The notes: generated by a model from the sequence alone, not told the origin. A stretch of DNA of 64,000 nt from Caprella mutica (GCA_947561585.1 CANNZV010000122.1:456153-520152); one strand, 5' to 3'; positions 1 to 9,110 are shown, numbered from the stretch's first letter. Numbers and translations are program-made.

Positions 1-510
1 AAATTTGGTAACTTTAGTCTTCAAAACCATATATTTAATTTTCTTTAAATTAATATCTTTTGCCCAAAAAACAGATTAATGGTTTTCTTCTCTATCACCA
101 AAATTGAATTTTAAAAACCAAATAACCCAAACACATAAACTTCCTTAGATGAATAAACAAGAATTAATATCAAAGATTCTGTTTGTCTTATCATAAGAAA
201 ACTAAATTAAGAATTTATTGAAATAAATAATAATCACATTAGGTGAGGCTAAATTCTTATGCCAGATATTAATATTAAAAAGTGAATCATTTAAATTATT
301 TAGAGCCAAAACAACCCCAAAATGTTGCTACTTCGCCTATAATTTGGTCAAATGTCCCAAATATCGGGTATAGTTGTCCCAAAATTATAGGATGAAGTAA
401 GTTTACTTTGTAGTAAGAAATACAGAAAGTCAAAATTATAAAACACCACCCACAAAAAACAAATTTCAATAATCCTAAAAACCCAAACTAATGAAAACTT
501 ACATACTCCA
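1..510. other. Upstream non-coding region
   Basis: No convincing coding sequence was found on either strand. The stretch is very AT-rich. Its only clear structure is the inverted repeat with embedded direct repeats at 331-398, described separately. The rest probably holds the promoter and leader of the two-component operon that starts at 511. Confidence 0.6.
331..398. promoter_or_regulatory. Inverted repeat with direct repeats upstream of LytTR operon
   Basis: The arms ACTTCgcCTATAATTT-GG (about 329-347) and CCAAAATTATAGGatGAAGT (about 379-399) are complementary apart from two or three positions. Inside lie two direct copies of TGTCCCAAA (353-361 and 375-383), 22 bp apart, which is two helical turns. 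LytTR-family regulators typically bind paired direct repeats about two turns apart, and the operon 110 bp downstream encodes a LytTR regulator. An autoregulatory site is therefore plausible, but this is inference. Confidence 0.4.
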
Positions 511-2346
511 ATGCAGCAAACATTAAAAATTTTTGCCCTATCTATTCTTATATCACTAGGGAATCAGATTGGATTAGCAAAAGAACCATTGAATTCATCT
601 AATCCAGAGGAGGATTTCAAAAGAGCAATGGAACTCTTAATTATATTTAAGAATGATAGTGCTAACGTTATCCTTACTCAATTGATTGCAGAATTGACAG
701 AAATGGATTCTTTGGATACTCCATTTGGATTGGAAGTTCAATTACGACAAGCAGAAGTGATCGAAAAAGATCATCAAAATGAACTTGCTATTCAAAAACT
801 TTTACACGTAATCGAGAGTAGTAAAAAACATCAACAATGGGAAATATTATCCAATGCCTACTTATCCTTAGCTCGATTACATGAAAAAATGGGACGTGTT
901 GAGGAATGCTTGGAAGACTTAACTACAGCCAACTATTATATAAAACAACACCATTTAGCATCATTATATCCAAGATATGCTATTCGGAATTCTTCTTATC
1001 ATCGATTATATAACGATCAAGATTCTGCATTTTTCTATGCACAAGAGGCACTCCGAACAGCTCCTCAACATGGCTTGTTTCAAGATGAAGCTACTGCTCA
1101 TCTGCTGATGGGTCTGTTATCATTCACCTCTTCTTATGAAAAGGCAGTAAAACATTTTAATGCAGCAGGCAAAACATGGAAAGCAGTCGAAGACTACTCA
1201 GGGTATGGAGCTATTTTGAGTAACCTTTCAAGATTGCATTTACAAAACAACAAACCTGAATTAGCCTTATCTTATAATGATTCTGCTTTAATAGCTGCTC
1301 AACTTTCTACTAATCAAGGGCATGATGCTCCTTGGAGTTTTTACATCAATTACTTGGATCGATCAAAAATTTATAAAACCCTCGGCCAAACAGACTCTGC
1401 ATTATTCTACCTCGAAAAAGGATACGAAATGCAATTGGAAGATGCCCGCCAGTCAACTTATGAAAAGGTAGTAGAAATTGAAGAAAAATTCAATACCGAA
1501 AAAAAAGAACAACAAATCAAGGAGCAAGCACAGCTCCTACAATATGGGCAAGAAAAAAAGACTTTGCTATTGATAATAATTTTTATAGGAGTAAGTCTAT
1601 TAACCTTGCTAACACTTTACTATATAAAATTGCGCAAAGCAAATAGTAAAACCATACATCAAGCAGAAATAATTAAAAAGACAAATGAAGATCTCTCTTC
1701 TTCATTACAACAGCAAATGCTGCTTCAAGGTGAGGTTCATCATAGAGTTAAAAACAACTTACAAATTATTATTAGTTTACTTGAATTACAAAGTGAAGAT
1801 ATTCAAGATCAGAAAGCATTAAAAAGCATGAAGGCCATGTCGAATAGAATTTATAGTATGGCTGCCATTCATGAGATGCTTTATCAAAAAGAAGGTTCTC
1901 AATTAATTAATCTTTTGGAATATGCTCAGGCATTGTGTAGCCATTTCCAAAATTTTTCACAACAACAGAACAAACCAATTTTTGATATTCAAATAGATGA
2001 GCAATATTTCAACATAGAAACGCTTATGCCTTTAGGAATCATACTCAATGAATTATTAACAAATAGTTTAAAATATGCCTCAGGTCTTAGTCACCAATTA
2101 AAAATTAAAATCAAATTATTACCACAAATCGATGGCTATTGTATTACTTATCGTGATAATGGACCTGGTTTTTCTTCTGGATTTTTACAAGAGCGAGATG
2201 GGGGATTAGGATCTTATTTGTTAAAAAGTATGAGCCGCCAACTGAATGGTCATATGGAAAGTATGAATGATGAAGGCGCTGTTTTTAATATATTTTTTAA
2301 GGAAAAAAAACAAAATAGAAACCAATGGATAGCTATCGCATATTAG
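511..2346 (+). CDS. TPR-containing membrane sensor histidine kinase (HisKA_2 type)
   Basis: A 611-residue membrane sensor kinase. A signal-like hydrophobic start (about 5-22) is followed by TPR-like helical repeats (about 85-330) that would be periplasmic. A single membrane segment lies at about 350-372, then a short coiled coil and the kinase core. The HisKA_2 box EVHHRVKNNLQ places the likely phosphoacceptor at His411. ATP-binding boxes follow: N box LNELLTNSLKYA (about 512-523), G1 DNGPGF (about 549-554) and G2 GGLGSYL (about 564-570). The 3' end overlaps the response regulator gene by 22 bp, so the two are translationally coupled and the LytTR protein is the obvious phosphotransfer partner. 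The ligand of the TPR part cannot be read from the sequence. This layout is common in Bacteroidota. Confidence 0.92.
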   Translation: MQQTLKIFALSILISLGNQIGLAKEPLNSSNPEEDFKRAMELLIIFKNDSANVILTQLIAELTEMDSLDTPFGLEVQLRQAEVIEKDHQNELAIQKLLHVIESSKKHQQWEILSNAYLSLARLHEKMGRVEECLEDLTTANYYIKQHHLASLYPRYAIRNSSYHRLYNDQDSAFFYAQEALRTAPQHGLFQDEATAHLLMGLLSFTSSYEKAVKHFNAAGKTWKAVEDYSGYGAILSNLSRLHLQNNKPELALSYNDSALIAAQLSTNQGHDAPWSFYINYLDRSKIYKTLGQTDSALFYLEKGYEMQLEDARQSTYEKVVEIEEKFNTEKKEQQIKEQAQLLQYGQEKKTLLLIIIFIGVSLLTLLTLYYIKLRKANSKTIHQAEIIKKTNEDLSSSLQQQMLLQGEVHHRVKNNLQIIISLLELQSEDIQDQKALKSMKAMSNRIYSMAAIHEMLYQKEGSQLINLLEYAQALCSHFQNFSQQQNKPIFDIQIDEQYFNIETLMPLGIILNELLTNSLKYASGLSHQLKIKIKLLPQIDGYCITYRDNGPGFSSGFLQERDGGLGSYLLKSMSRQLNGHMESMNDEGAVFNIFFKEKKQNRNQWIAIAY

Positions 2347-3035
2347 TAGTAGAAGATGAAATATTAATTGCAGATACCATGGAAAAGTATCTAAAAAATA
2401 TGAGCCATCAAGTTATTGGCAAAGCTATTTCTTATGAAGAGGCTATTCAACTTTATCAATTGCATCAACCTGATTTAGTGCTTCTAGATATTAGATTGAA
2501 TGGATTAAGAACGGGTATTGATGTTGCTCATTTTATCCAAAATCAAGAAATTTCTTCCCCATTTATTTTTCTTACTTCACAGTTAGATATGCGAAGTATC
2601 AAAAATGCAAAGGAAACTTTTCCAGCAGGTTACTTGACCAAACCAATACAAAAAGAAACCCTTTTTACGACGATAGAAATTGCAATGTATAGTTATCAAA
2701 AATCGAAAGATGACGAACCAAGTATCAACTTATATGATGGTAATAAAAATCATTTGATTCAAATAAAAGACATCCTTTTTTTACAGGCAGATCATATCTA
2801 TGTCAAGGTTCATACTACTACTGAAAAATGTATTGTATTAAGAAATTCTTTAAAAGAATTATTGGCACAACTACCTGATAATCAGTTCATTCAGACTCAT
2901 AGAAGCTATGCCATCAATATGGATAAAGTGAGCAATTGGGATAATCAAAATGTATCTATTCAAAATAAAATCATCCCTGTAAGTCGCTCTAGAAGAAAAA
3001 GTGTTTTTTTAAATTTGAATACAAATTTTGCATAA
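2325..3035 (+). CDS. LytTR-family response regulator
   Basis: A 236-residue regulator with a receiver domain (1-120) and a LytTR DNA-binding domain (about 135-233). Receiver residues are intact: acidic pocket Glu10/Asp11, phosphoacceptor Asp55 in LVLLDIRL, Thr84 and Lys106 in LTKP. The LytTR part shows typical segments: DILFLQADHIYVKVHT, LPDNQFIQTHRSYAINM and IIPVSRSRRKSV. It should be phosphorylated by the overlapping kinase and bind paired direct repeats at promoters. Possible sites lie at 353-383 ahead of its own operon. The ATG at 2325 lies inside the kinase gene and fits the start of the receiver fold exactly. Target genes are unknown; the secreted-protein gene at 4018 is the next gene downstream. 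Confidence 0.93.
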   Translation: MDSYRILVVEDEILIADTMEKYLKNMSHQVIGKAISYEEAIQLYQLHQPDLVLLDIRLNGLRTGIDVAHFIQNQEISSPFIFLTSQLDMRSIKNAKETFPAGYLTKPIQKETLFTTIEIAMYSYQKSKDDEPSINLYDGNKNHLIQIKDILFLQADHIYVKVHTTTEKCIVLRNSLKELLAQLPDNQFIQTHRSYAINMDKVSNWDNQNVSIQNKIIPVSRSRRKSVFLNLNTNFA

Positions 3036-3163
3036 CCGTTTAGAACATTTTAGCTACCATTCAGAACACAAAGAACTAAATAATAGCTAATTAATTCTAT
3101 ATGCTTTATTTTTATATTGAAATTAATAGGATAAAAAAATAACAATTGAATAGAAGATAAATC

Positions 3164-3202
3164 GTACCTAAATCAAAATATTTATTTTTTTCATTTAGGT
3201 AC
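3164..3202. repeat. Perfect 10-bp inverted repeat downstream of the response regulator
   Basis: GTACCTAAAT (3164-3173) and ATTTAGGTAC (3193-3202) are perfect reverse complements around a 19-nt AT-rich loop, 130 bp after the response-regulator stop codon. No T-tract follows, so it is a weak terminator candidate. It could be an operator or an RNA stem. Confidence 0.5.
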
Positions 3203-3320
3203 AGCTCTAAAAAACCAGGTAAGAACTTATTATATAAAACAACACCATTTTAAACTAGAAATTCTATCTATTCTTATTAGAATTCGACAGCAAACAAAAC
3301 AACATTTTACAAGTGAAAAA

Positions 3321-3400
3321 ATTTGGAATAGAATAGAATTTGGTATAGCGCATTTGAGATGTCTTGCTAACCCCACAGGGCAACTCAATGCGCCTTTTTT
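3321..3400 (+). terminator. Structured element I with terminator-like hairpin
   Basis: It begins with ATTTGGAATAGAATAGAATT (3321-3340). It then forms a stem GCGCATTtGAG (3348-3358) with CTCAATGCGC (3384-3393), containing an inner TTGC/GCAA helix, and ends in CCTTTTTT. It may terminate the two-component operon or be the 3' end of a small RNA. The opening sequence is duplicated in element II, 121 bp later. Confidence 0.55.
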
Positions 3401-3441
3401 GAAAAAATAATAACAATAATACTGCATAGCAGTACTCAAGA

Positions 3442-3515
3442 TATTTGGATTAGAATAGAATTGGTAAAACGCATGATGGGGGATAAATAATTTAAAACCC
3501 TAGTGCGTTTTTTTT
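3442..3515 (+). terminator. Structured element II with terminator-like hairpin
   Basis: It begins with TATTTGGATTAGAATAGAAT, nearly the same opening as element I. It then folds AAAACGCA (3466-3473) onto TGCGTTTT (3504-3511), with an inner GGG/CCC, and ends in a run of eight T. Conserved opening plus a different but equivalent hairpin suggests duplication of a transcribed unit rather than one terminator. Confidence 0.55.
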
Positions 3516-3680
3516 CTAAAATCTTAATCTTCAAAAAACCAAACACCTTAATAAACCAAATTAAAATATAAAACAAACGATTTTTATTATGAAAGAAAAT
3601 ATTTCTTAAAAAAACTTCTCAAGTTTCTTTTCTATTTTCCATCAAAAAAATAACGGTCTTATAAAAACTATTTTATAAGA

Positions 3681-3768
3681 GTTTAGAGTAATCTCCAAAA
3701 GGAGCAACTCCTTCTATTTCTTCTTCGAAATTTCGAAAGAAGATCAAAGGATAGGTTTGCCCTTTTTT
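3681..3768 (+). ncRNA. Candidate structured RNA element III (first copy)
   Basis: Hairpin 1 is GAGT-aat-CTCC-aaaa-GGAG-ca-ACTC (3686-3710). Hairpin 2 is a long stem centred on TTCGAAATTTCGAA (about 3717-3743), enclosed by a possible CTAT/ATAG pair. It is followed by GCCCTTTTTTAATCA. A diverged second copy about 147 bp downstream keeps both hairpins with compensatory changes. It could be an untranslated leader element or a small RNA with its own terminator. No known riboswitch class was recognised. Confidence 0.4.
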
Positions 3769-3830
3769 AATCAAATTTTAATTAAAACATTATAGCTATC
3801 TAAAAATCTCCCAAGAGTTTTTTTTTAGAA

Positions 3831-3925
3831 TCTTGAGTAATCACAAAAAGGTGAAACTCAGCCTATCTCTTCTTCGAAATGTCGATAGAAGAGCCAAGAT
3901 TTCTTTGCTTTTTTTAATCACATTT
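3831..3925 (+). ncRNA. Candidate structured RNA element IV (second copy)
   Basis: Second copy of element III. Hairpin 1 is GAGTaa-TCAC-aaaaag-GTGA-aACTC; the inner pairs differ from copy one but remain complementary. Hairpin 2 is CTCTTCT-TCGA-aatg-TCGA-t-AGAAGAG (about 3867-3893). It is followed by TTTGCTTTTTTTAATCACATTTTA, matching the tail of copy one. It lies about 95 bp ahead of the start at 4018, so it may belong to the leader of that gene. Confidence 0.4.
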
Positions 3926-4017
3926 TATAACAAACACATTTTACATTTTTTTTTAAAACCTCAAATACACAAACAATGCTAACTTCATTTAACAATGTAT
4001 TTACAAACAAACTATTT

Positions 4018-7000
4018 ATGAAAAATACCTTAATCATTTTCTTTTCCTTAATTCTTGGTGTCTTACAAGCACAGACGACCAATCTCATTACCTCTAGTTG
4101 GACGATGAATCGAGGGAATAATGACCCAATTTATGGTCTTTCAATACCATTTCACGGAGCTCCGATGTTATATGATTTTGCAAGTATTCCCACAACAAAT
4201 GACCCCAATTGGGAAGCAGCACCATTGAATAGTAATGGCAATATTCAATTTTCGGAATTTTCTTCCTTGCCATGTTTACAGTCGGCTGACTTTACCTATT
4301 TTCAAATATTTACGAATGTGCCTGCGGGAACGGTAATCAATGATTTTGTAGTAACCTTCCAACAGGTGGATGATGGAGCTAGAGCTTATGTTTTTAATTC
4401 CCTCCACCCTCAAGGAGCTTTTATTAATGGAGGAGACATAGTTTTGGGCGGTTTTCCCGTAACTGCTGACCTTTCCAGCCTTATTGCAATCGGTGAGATA
4501 AATCGGATAGTAATTGTTCAAGTGGATGATTGTGCTACTGGTAATAATTTAATTAACGCCCAAATAGTGGCTAATGGTGAGATCCCTCAAACGGTTAATG
4601 ACATTGATGAAGATGGAATTGACGATAATCTAGACAACTGCCCTTCCATAGCTAACCCAGACCAAGCTGATTCTGATAATGATGGGTTAGGGGATGTTTG
4701 CGATTCTTGTCCTAATGGTTCTGATAACGATGGAGATGGTGTATGTAGTAATCTTGGTGACTGTGATGATAACAACCCAGACGTTTATCCAGGGGCACCT
4801 GAATTATGCGATGGTTTGGATAACAATTGTGATGGAGCTCTTTCTCTAGCTGAACTAGATGGTAATAATAACGGCGTTGCTGATTGCATAGATGCTTTAA
4901 CTGTTGTTCCTTCTAATATTTTGAACAATGTTCCTGATGCCAGTTGTTATCAATTGGTCTATCAAGAAGCCATTAATGGCATTTCTAATGTTAGTGGTTA
5001 TGATTTAAACAATGCTAGTACATTGTCTACAATATCTTATTCCAGAGTGGCATACTATCTTGAATTGGAGCATCCTACTTATGGTTCTCAATGGCTTTGG
5101 GTTTCAATGGACGACTTTACTGGAGCGGATATCAACCAGACAGGATTTCCATTTAATTTTGTACACGATAAGTTGGTATCCAATATGGATATTTATTCCA
5201 ATGTGCCAAGTATTACTACAGGGCAAGGCATTGCAACTGGAAATATTGAAATGTGGCCATCCAATTATGGTACATCACCGAATGGTCCAGCTACAGGTGG
5301 GCAGGGAACCTATGACTTTGATGATTCAGGATTTAATGGATCAAATGGATATGGTTCTTTCCAAGTACATAATTATGGTGAAGGGCAAACCCTCTTTGCT
5401 ATCAATAATTATAAAACTTCAAATAGCAGTATGGGGATTGGAAATTATTCAGGATCACATCCTGATTGGACATTTGCCAATAACGGTAACCAATATTCTG
5501 TTCGAAATATTTATATCATGGTTGGAAATACATGTAATAGTAATCAAGCACCAATCGCTAACTGTCAAAACATTACTCTATCTGCAGATGCAAACTGCCA
5601 AGCAAATGGAACTATTGATAATGGTTCATACGATCCTGATGGTGATCCAGTAACCATTACTTTATCTCCAGCAGGCCCTTATCCTACAGGAACTACAAGT
5701 GTTACACTTACTATTGATGATGGAACGGAAACAGCTCAATGTTCAGCTACAGTAACTGTAGATGACATCACTCCTCCTACTTTAAATTGTTCTGATATTA
5801 CTGTTCAATTAGATGCAAATTGTGATGTAACAGTAACTGCTAACGACATCAGTACTTCTTCTGATAACTGTGGAATCGCTACAGTAGAAATTTCTGAATT
5901 AACTACATCTCTACCTATTGTTAACAATGGTTTTACAAGTGGTGTAAATACAGGTTGGACAACTTATCCTTTTAATGGGACAATTACTGATTATCAAACA
6001 GGAACTAGTTTTGGAAACGCTGCACTTTTAAATCCTACAGGCATAACTGCTACTCCTGTTACTTTAGTTTCTCAACCAGTTAACAATTTAGTAGTAGGCG
6101 AATCATATACTTTATGTGGTTCTTACTGTGGTATTAATGGGGCAGCTTTAGCTAATCCTGCTGATGTAGCTTTATCTGTTGGATTAAATAATATATCAGT
6201 TCAAACTTATGAATTGACTCCTGTTTCTGCTAATCAGTTTACTGATTTCACCATTGACTTTATAGCTACTCAACCTACTTATACGATTGACTTTGGAGTA
6301 GTCGACTTCGTCGATGTTACTGATGTTGGAGTTGCAATTGATAATATCACCTTATTACCTAGTAACTCTTTGAATCCTTCAATTGATTTTGATGGAAGTG
6401 ATCTTGGAGCAAATACAATTCAAGTAACGGTGACTGATGTAAATGGAGAAGTCTCTATTTGTAATGCGATTGTTACTGTTGAGGATAACATTGCTCCTAC
6501 ACCTGATCTTGCTACTCTTCCTACTATAATTGGTGAGTGTGATGCAACTGTTTCTGCGCCTACGGCAAATGATAACTGTAGCGGATCAATTACGGCTACT
6601 ACCAACGATCCTACAACTTACAATACTCAAGGTTCATACACTGTAACTTGGACTTACGATGATAACAATGGAAATACTTCTACTCAAGTTCAGACAGTAA
6701 TAGTTAATGACATAACTGCTCCTTCTCCTGATTTAGCAACTTTACCTACTGTAACTGGAGAATGTGAAGCAACTGTAACTGCTGCTCCTACTGCAACAGA
6801 TATTTGTGCAGGTACAATCGTCGGTACTACCAACGATCCTACAACTTACAATGTTCAGGGTTCATACACCATAACTTGGACTTACGACGATAATAATGGA
6901 AACACCTTTACTCAAGTTCAGACAGTAATAGTAGATGACGTAACTGCTCCTTCTCCTGATTTGGCAACCTTACCTACTGTAACTGGAGAATGTGACGCAA

Positions 7001-8271
7001 CTGTAACTGCTACTCCTACTGCAACAGATATTTGTGCAGGTACAATCGTCGGTACTACCAATGATCCTACAACTTACAATGCTCAGGGTTCATACACCAT
7101 AACTTGGACTTACGACGATAATAATGGAAACACCTCTACTCAAGTTCAGACAGTAATAGTAGATGATGTAACTCCTCCCACTCCTGTATGTCAAGATATA
7201 ACTGTTCAGTTGGATGCCAATGGAAATGCAAGTATTTCCACAGCAGATATTGACAATGGAAGTTCTGACAATTGTTCTACAAATCTTGGATTGACACTTG
7301 ACCAAACTACATTTGATTGTTCGCAAGTTGGAGGAAACGTTGTTAGTCTAACTGTTGATGATAACAATGGGAATACAGAATCTTGTACAGCTACTGTTAC
7401 GGTAGAAGACAATGTATTACCTACTGCATCTTGTCAAGATATTACAGTTTACCTCGATGCTACAGGGAATGCTAGTATCTCTGCTTCTGATATAGATAAT
7501 GGATCAAATGATGCTTGTGGAATCGCTTCTATGACGCTTGATAATATGGATTTTGACTGTACTGATGCTTATGACTACTTAGTCAATGGTACTACAAGAA
7601 CAGTTACTTTAACTGTAGTAGACTATAATGGAAATTCAAATTCTTGTTCCGCAACTGTTACTGTAGAATACTCAAGTCAAGATGCTGATTGTGATAATGT
7701 AGGAGATGAGTGCGATATTTGCCCAGGTGGAGATGATAGTTACGATAATAATGGAGATGGTATTGCTGATTGTTCTCAATTATTGAATTTTAATGATTAT
7801 AGTGCAGATTGGAAGTGTGGAAATAAAAAGATTCTTATTTGCCACATTCCTCCAGGAAATCCAGCAAATGCTCATACTATTTGTGTGAACAAAAACTCTC
7901 TTCCTGCGCACTTCAATAATCATGGAGATAAGGTTGGTCCTTGTACATCTTGTACCACTAATTTGAATGGTCAAATTAATCAATCTGTTGATGACCATGC
8001 AGAATTGGAAGGCCTTCATACTGAATTAGAAATATTCCCTAACCCTGCTAAAGATATTGTTAATATTCATTTGCATGGTTCAGAATTAACTAACGTTCAA
8101 ATAATAATTTATGATAATCTTGGAAGAGTAGTCTGGGAAAGAAATTTAGATGAATACCAAACTACCTTAGAGGTGAATACTTCAAGTAATAAATTCACTA
8201 CAGGAATTTACATGGTTTCTCTTGTTTCTGAAACAGAGTCTATTGCTAAAAGATTAGTTATTCAAAAGTAA
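4018..8271 (+). CDS. Secreted T9SS protein with TSP3, MopE-like and HYR-type repeats
   Basis: I choose the ATG at 4018 (1417 residues) over the in-frame ATG at 3976 because it gives a clean signal peptide (MKNTLIIFFSLILGVLQAQ). A beta-rich N-terminal part is followed by calcium-binding thrombospondin type-3 repeats and a MopE-like Cys motif (about 195-291, for example DSDNDGLGDVCD and CDGLDNNCDG). HYR-like beta domains come next (from about 513), with an inserted jelly-roll-like domain (about 632-796). Three near-identical 76-residue repeats lie at about 825-1051. A Cys/His segment ICHIPPGNPANAHTICV lies at about 1272-1313. The last about 80 residues are a T9SS sorting domain (EIFPNPAKD ... 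GIYMVSLVSE). It is probably a surface-attached or released adhesin-type protein; no enzyme motif was seen. Confidence 0.88.
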   Translation: MKNTLIIFFSLILGVLQAQTTNLITSSWTMNRGNNDPIYGLSIPFHGAPMLYDFASIPTTNDPNWEAAPLNSNGNIQFSEFSSLPCLQSADFTYFQIFTNVPAGTVINDFVVTFQQVDDGARAYVFNSLHPQGAFINGGDIVLGGFPVTADLSSLIAIGEINRIVIVQVDDCATGNNLINAQIVANGEIPQTVNDIDEDGIDDNLDNCPSIANPDQADSDNDGLGDVCDSCPNGSDNDGDGVCSNLGDCDDNNPDVYPGAPELCDGLDNNCDGALSLAELDGNNNGVADCIDALTVVPSNILNNVPDASCYQLVYQEAINGISNVSGYDLNNASTLSTISYSRVAYYLELEHPTYGSQWLWVSMDDFTGADINQTGFPFNFVHDKLVSNMDIYSNVPSITTGQGIATGNIEMWPSNYGTSPNGPATGGQGTYDFDDSGFNGSNGYGSFQVHNYGEGQTLFAINNYKTSNSSMGIGNYSGSHPDWTFANNGNQYSVRNIYIMVGNTCNSNQAPIANCQNITLSADANCQANGTIDNGSYDPDGDPVTITLSPAGPYPTGTTSVTLTIDDGTETAQCSATVTVDDITPPTLNCSDITVQLDANCDVTVTANDISTSSDNCGIATVEISELTTSLPIVNNGFTSGVNTGWTTYPFNGTITDYQTGTSFGNAALLNPTGITATPVTLVSQPVNNLVVGESYTLCGSYCGINGAALANPADVALSVGLNNISVQTYELTPVSANQFTDFTIDFIATQPTYTIDFGVVDFVDVTDVGVAIDNITLLPSNSLNPSIDFDGSDLGANTIQVTVTDVNGEVSICNAIVTVEDNIAPTPDLATLPTIIGECDATVSAPTANDNCSGSITATTNDPTTYNTQGSYTVTWTYDDNNGNTSTQVQTVIVNDITAPSPDLATLPTVTGECEATVTAAPTATDICAGTIVGTTNDPTTYNVQGSYTITWTYDDNNGNTFTQVQTVIVDDVTAPSPDLATLPTVTGECDATVTATPTATDICAGTIVGTTNDPTTYNAQGSYTITWTYDDNNGNTSTQVQTVIVDDVTPPTPVCQDITVQLDANGNASISTADIDNGSSDNCSTNLGLTLDQTTFDCSQVGGNVVSLTVDDNNGNTESCTATVTVEDNVLPTASCQDITVYLDATGNASISASDIDNGSNDACGIASMTLDNMDFDCTDAYDYLVNGTTRTVTLTVVDYNGNSNSCSATVTVEYSSQDADCDNVGDECDICPGGDDSYDNNGDGIADCSQLLNFNDYSADWKCGNKKILICHIPPGNPANAHTICVNKNSLPAHFNNHGDKVGPCTSCTTNLNGQINQSVDDHAELEGLHTELEIFPNPAKDIVNIHLHGSELTNVQIIIYDNLGRVVWERNLDEYQTTLEVNTSSNKFTTGIYMVSLVSETESIAKRLVIQK
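6490..7170 (+). repeat. Three tandem 76-codon HYR-like repeats
   Basis: Each unit carries DLATLPT.. GEC(D/E)ATV ... TTNDPTTYN.QGSYT.TWTYDDNNGN. The second and third copies (starting about 6718 and 6946, period 228 bp) are nearly identical in DNA, which points to a recent tandem duplication. Confidence 0.85.
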
Positions 8272-8294
8272 AATAGCCAATTGAATTGGTTTTA

Positions 8295-8343
8295 AAAACG
8301 CTTTCAAGGTGTACCAACCCCATACACCTTGAGGCGTTTTTTT
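8295..8343. terminator. Bidirectional intrinsic terminator
   Basis: The stem AAAACGC..CAAGGTGTA pairs with TACACCTTG..GCGTTTTTTT. It lies between convergent genes ending at 8271 (+) and 8348 (-). T runs or A runs flank both sides, so it can serve both. Confidence 0.85.
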
Positions 8344-8347
8344 ATTT

Positions 8348-8956
8348 TCACAAAACCCCCATCCCCTCCAGATCTTTCCGCAACTGCTCCCCCGACTTAA
8401 AATGAATCCCTTTCATTCCATACTCCTCACAACCTTTAATATTTTTTAGAGAATCATCAATAAAAACCGCAGTTGTAGGATCAATGTTATAACGTTTACA
8501 AATCAAATCATAAATAGCCAAATCAGGTTTTATCATTTTCTCATCACCTGAAACGAGAATGCCTTCAAACCATTGTAAAAAATCATAATCTCGTAAAGCT
8601 ACAGGAAAGGTCTCCGCACTCCAATTTGTCAATGCGTAAATACGTTGTTTTTTTGCATCGACTAGTTCTTTTAAAATATCCACCGTAGGTTGAATTGCAC
8701 CGCCCAACATCTCTTCCCATCGCCCATAAAAGGCTTCAATCTGGTCTTTGTAATCAGGATATAGAGCAATCAATAATTGATTAGCATCTGCAATCAATCG
8801 CCCTTTGTCTTGTTGGACATTCCAATCTGGCGTACAAATATTATTAAGAAAATACTCCATTTCTTCCTCATCATTAAATATTTTCCGAAAAAGCCGACGA
8901 GGTTCCCAATCAATTAATACTTTTCCTAAATCAAATATTACGGTTTCTATTTTCAT
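8348..8956 (-). CDS. HAD-superfamily (subfamily IA) phosphatase, YihX-like
   Basis: A 202-residue cytoplasmic hydrolase. Motif I is VIFDLGKVLIDW: the nucleophile Asp is present and the residue two positions on is Gly, as in the YihX/sEH-N-like subgroup. Motif II is ALTNWS, the motif III lysine lies in MIKPD, and motif IV is VFIDDS. A helical cap lies between motifs I and II. The family dephosphorylates small phosphometabolites such as sugar phosphates; the substrate here is unknown. I use the ATG at 8956 (MKIETVIFDLGK) rather than the upstream in-frame ATG at 8971, because the fold begins right there and MRKKN adds nothing. It is divergent from the M48 protease gene, with a 154-bp spacer. Confidence 0.9.
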   Translation of the reverse strand: MKIETVIFDLGKVLIDWEPRRLFRKIFNDEEEMEYFLNNICTPDWNVQQDKGRLIADANQLLIALYPDYKDQIEAFYGRWEEMLGGAIQPTVDILKELVDAKKQRIYALTNWSAETFPVALRDYDFLQWFEGILVSGDEKMIKPDLAIYDLICKRYNIDPTTAVFIDDSLKNIKGCEEYGMKGIHFKSGEQLRKDLEGMGVL

Positions 8957-9110
8957 ATTTTTTTTTCGCAAAGTTAAAAAATGGGAACTAAATCTATCTG
9001 AAACTTATTTTTTATTTATTTTTAGTTTTTATCTGAACTACGGTCTCTTTTAGGATGAATTACGGTCGTCAAAAAGGCCTCAACAAAATTTATAAAAAAC
9101 GCTTACGCTT

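Noticed and set aside
3230..3439. 69-codon minus-strand open frame
   Set aside because: It reads through hairpin element I, has an odd composition and no family resemblance.
5012..5653. 213-codon open frame overlapping the secreted protein gene at 4018
   Set aside because: It runs in another frame of a clearly coding gene, its product has no family features, and the frame used by the larger gene has a signal peptide and domain structure throughout.
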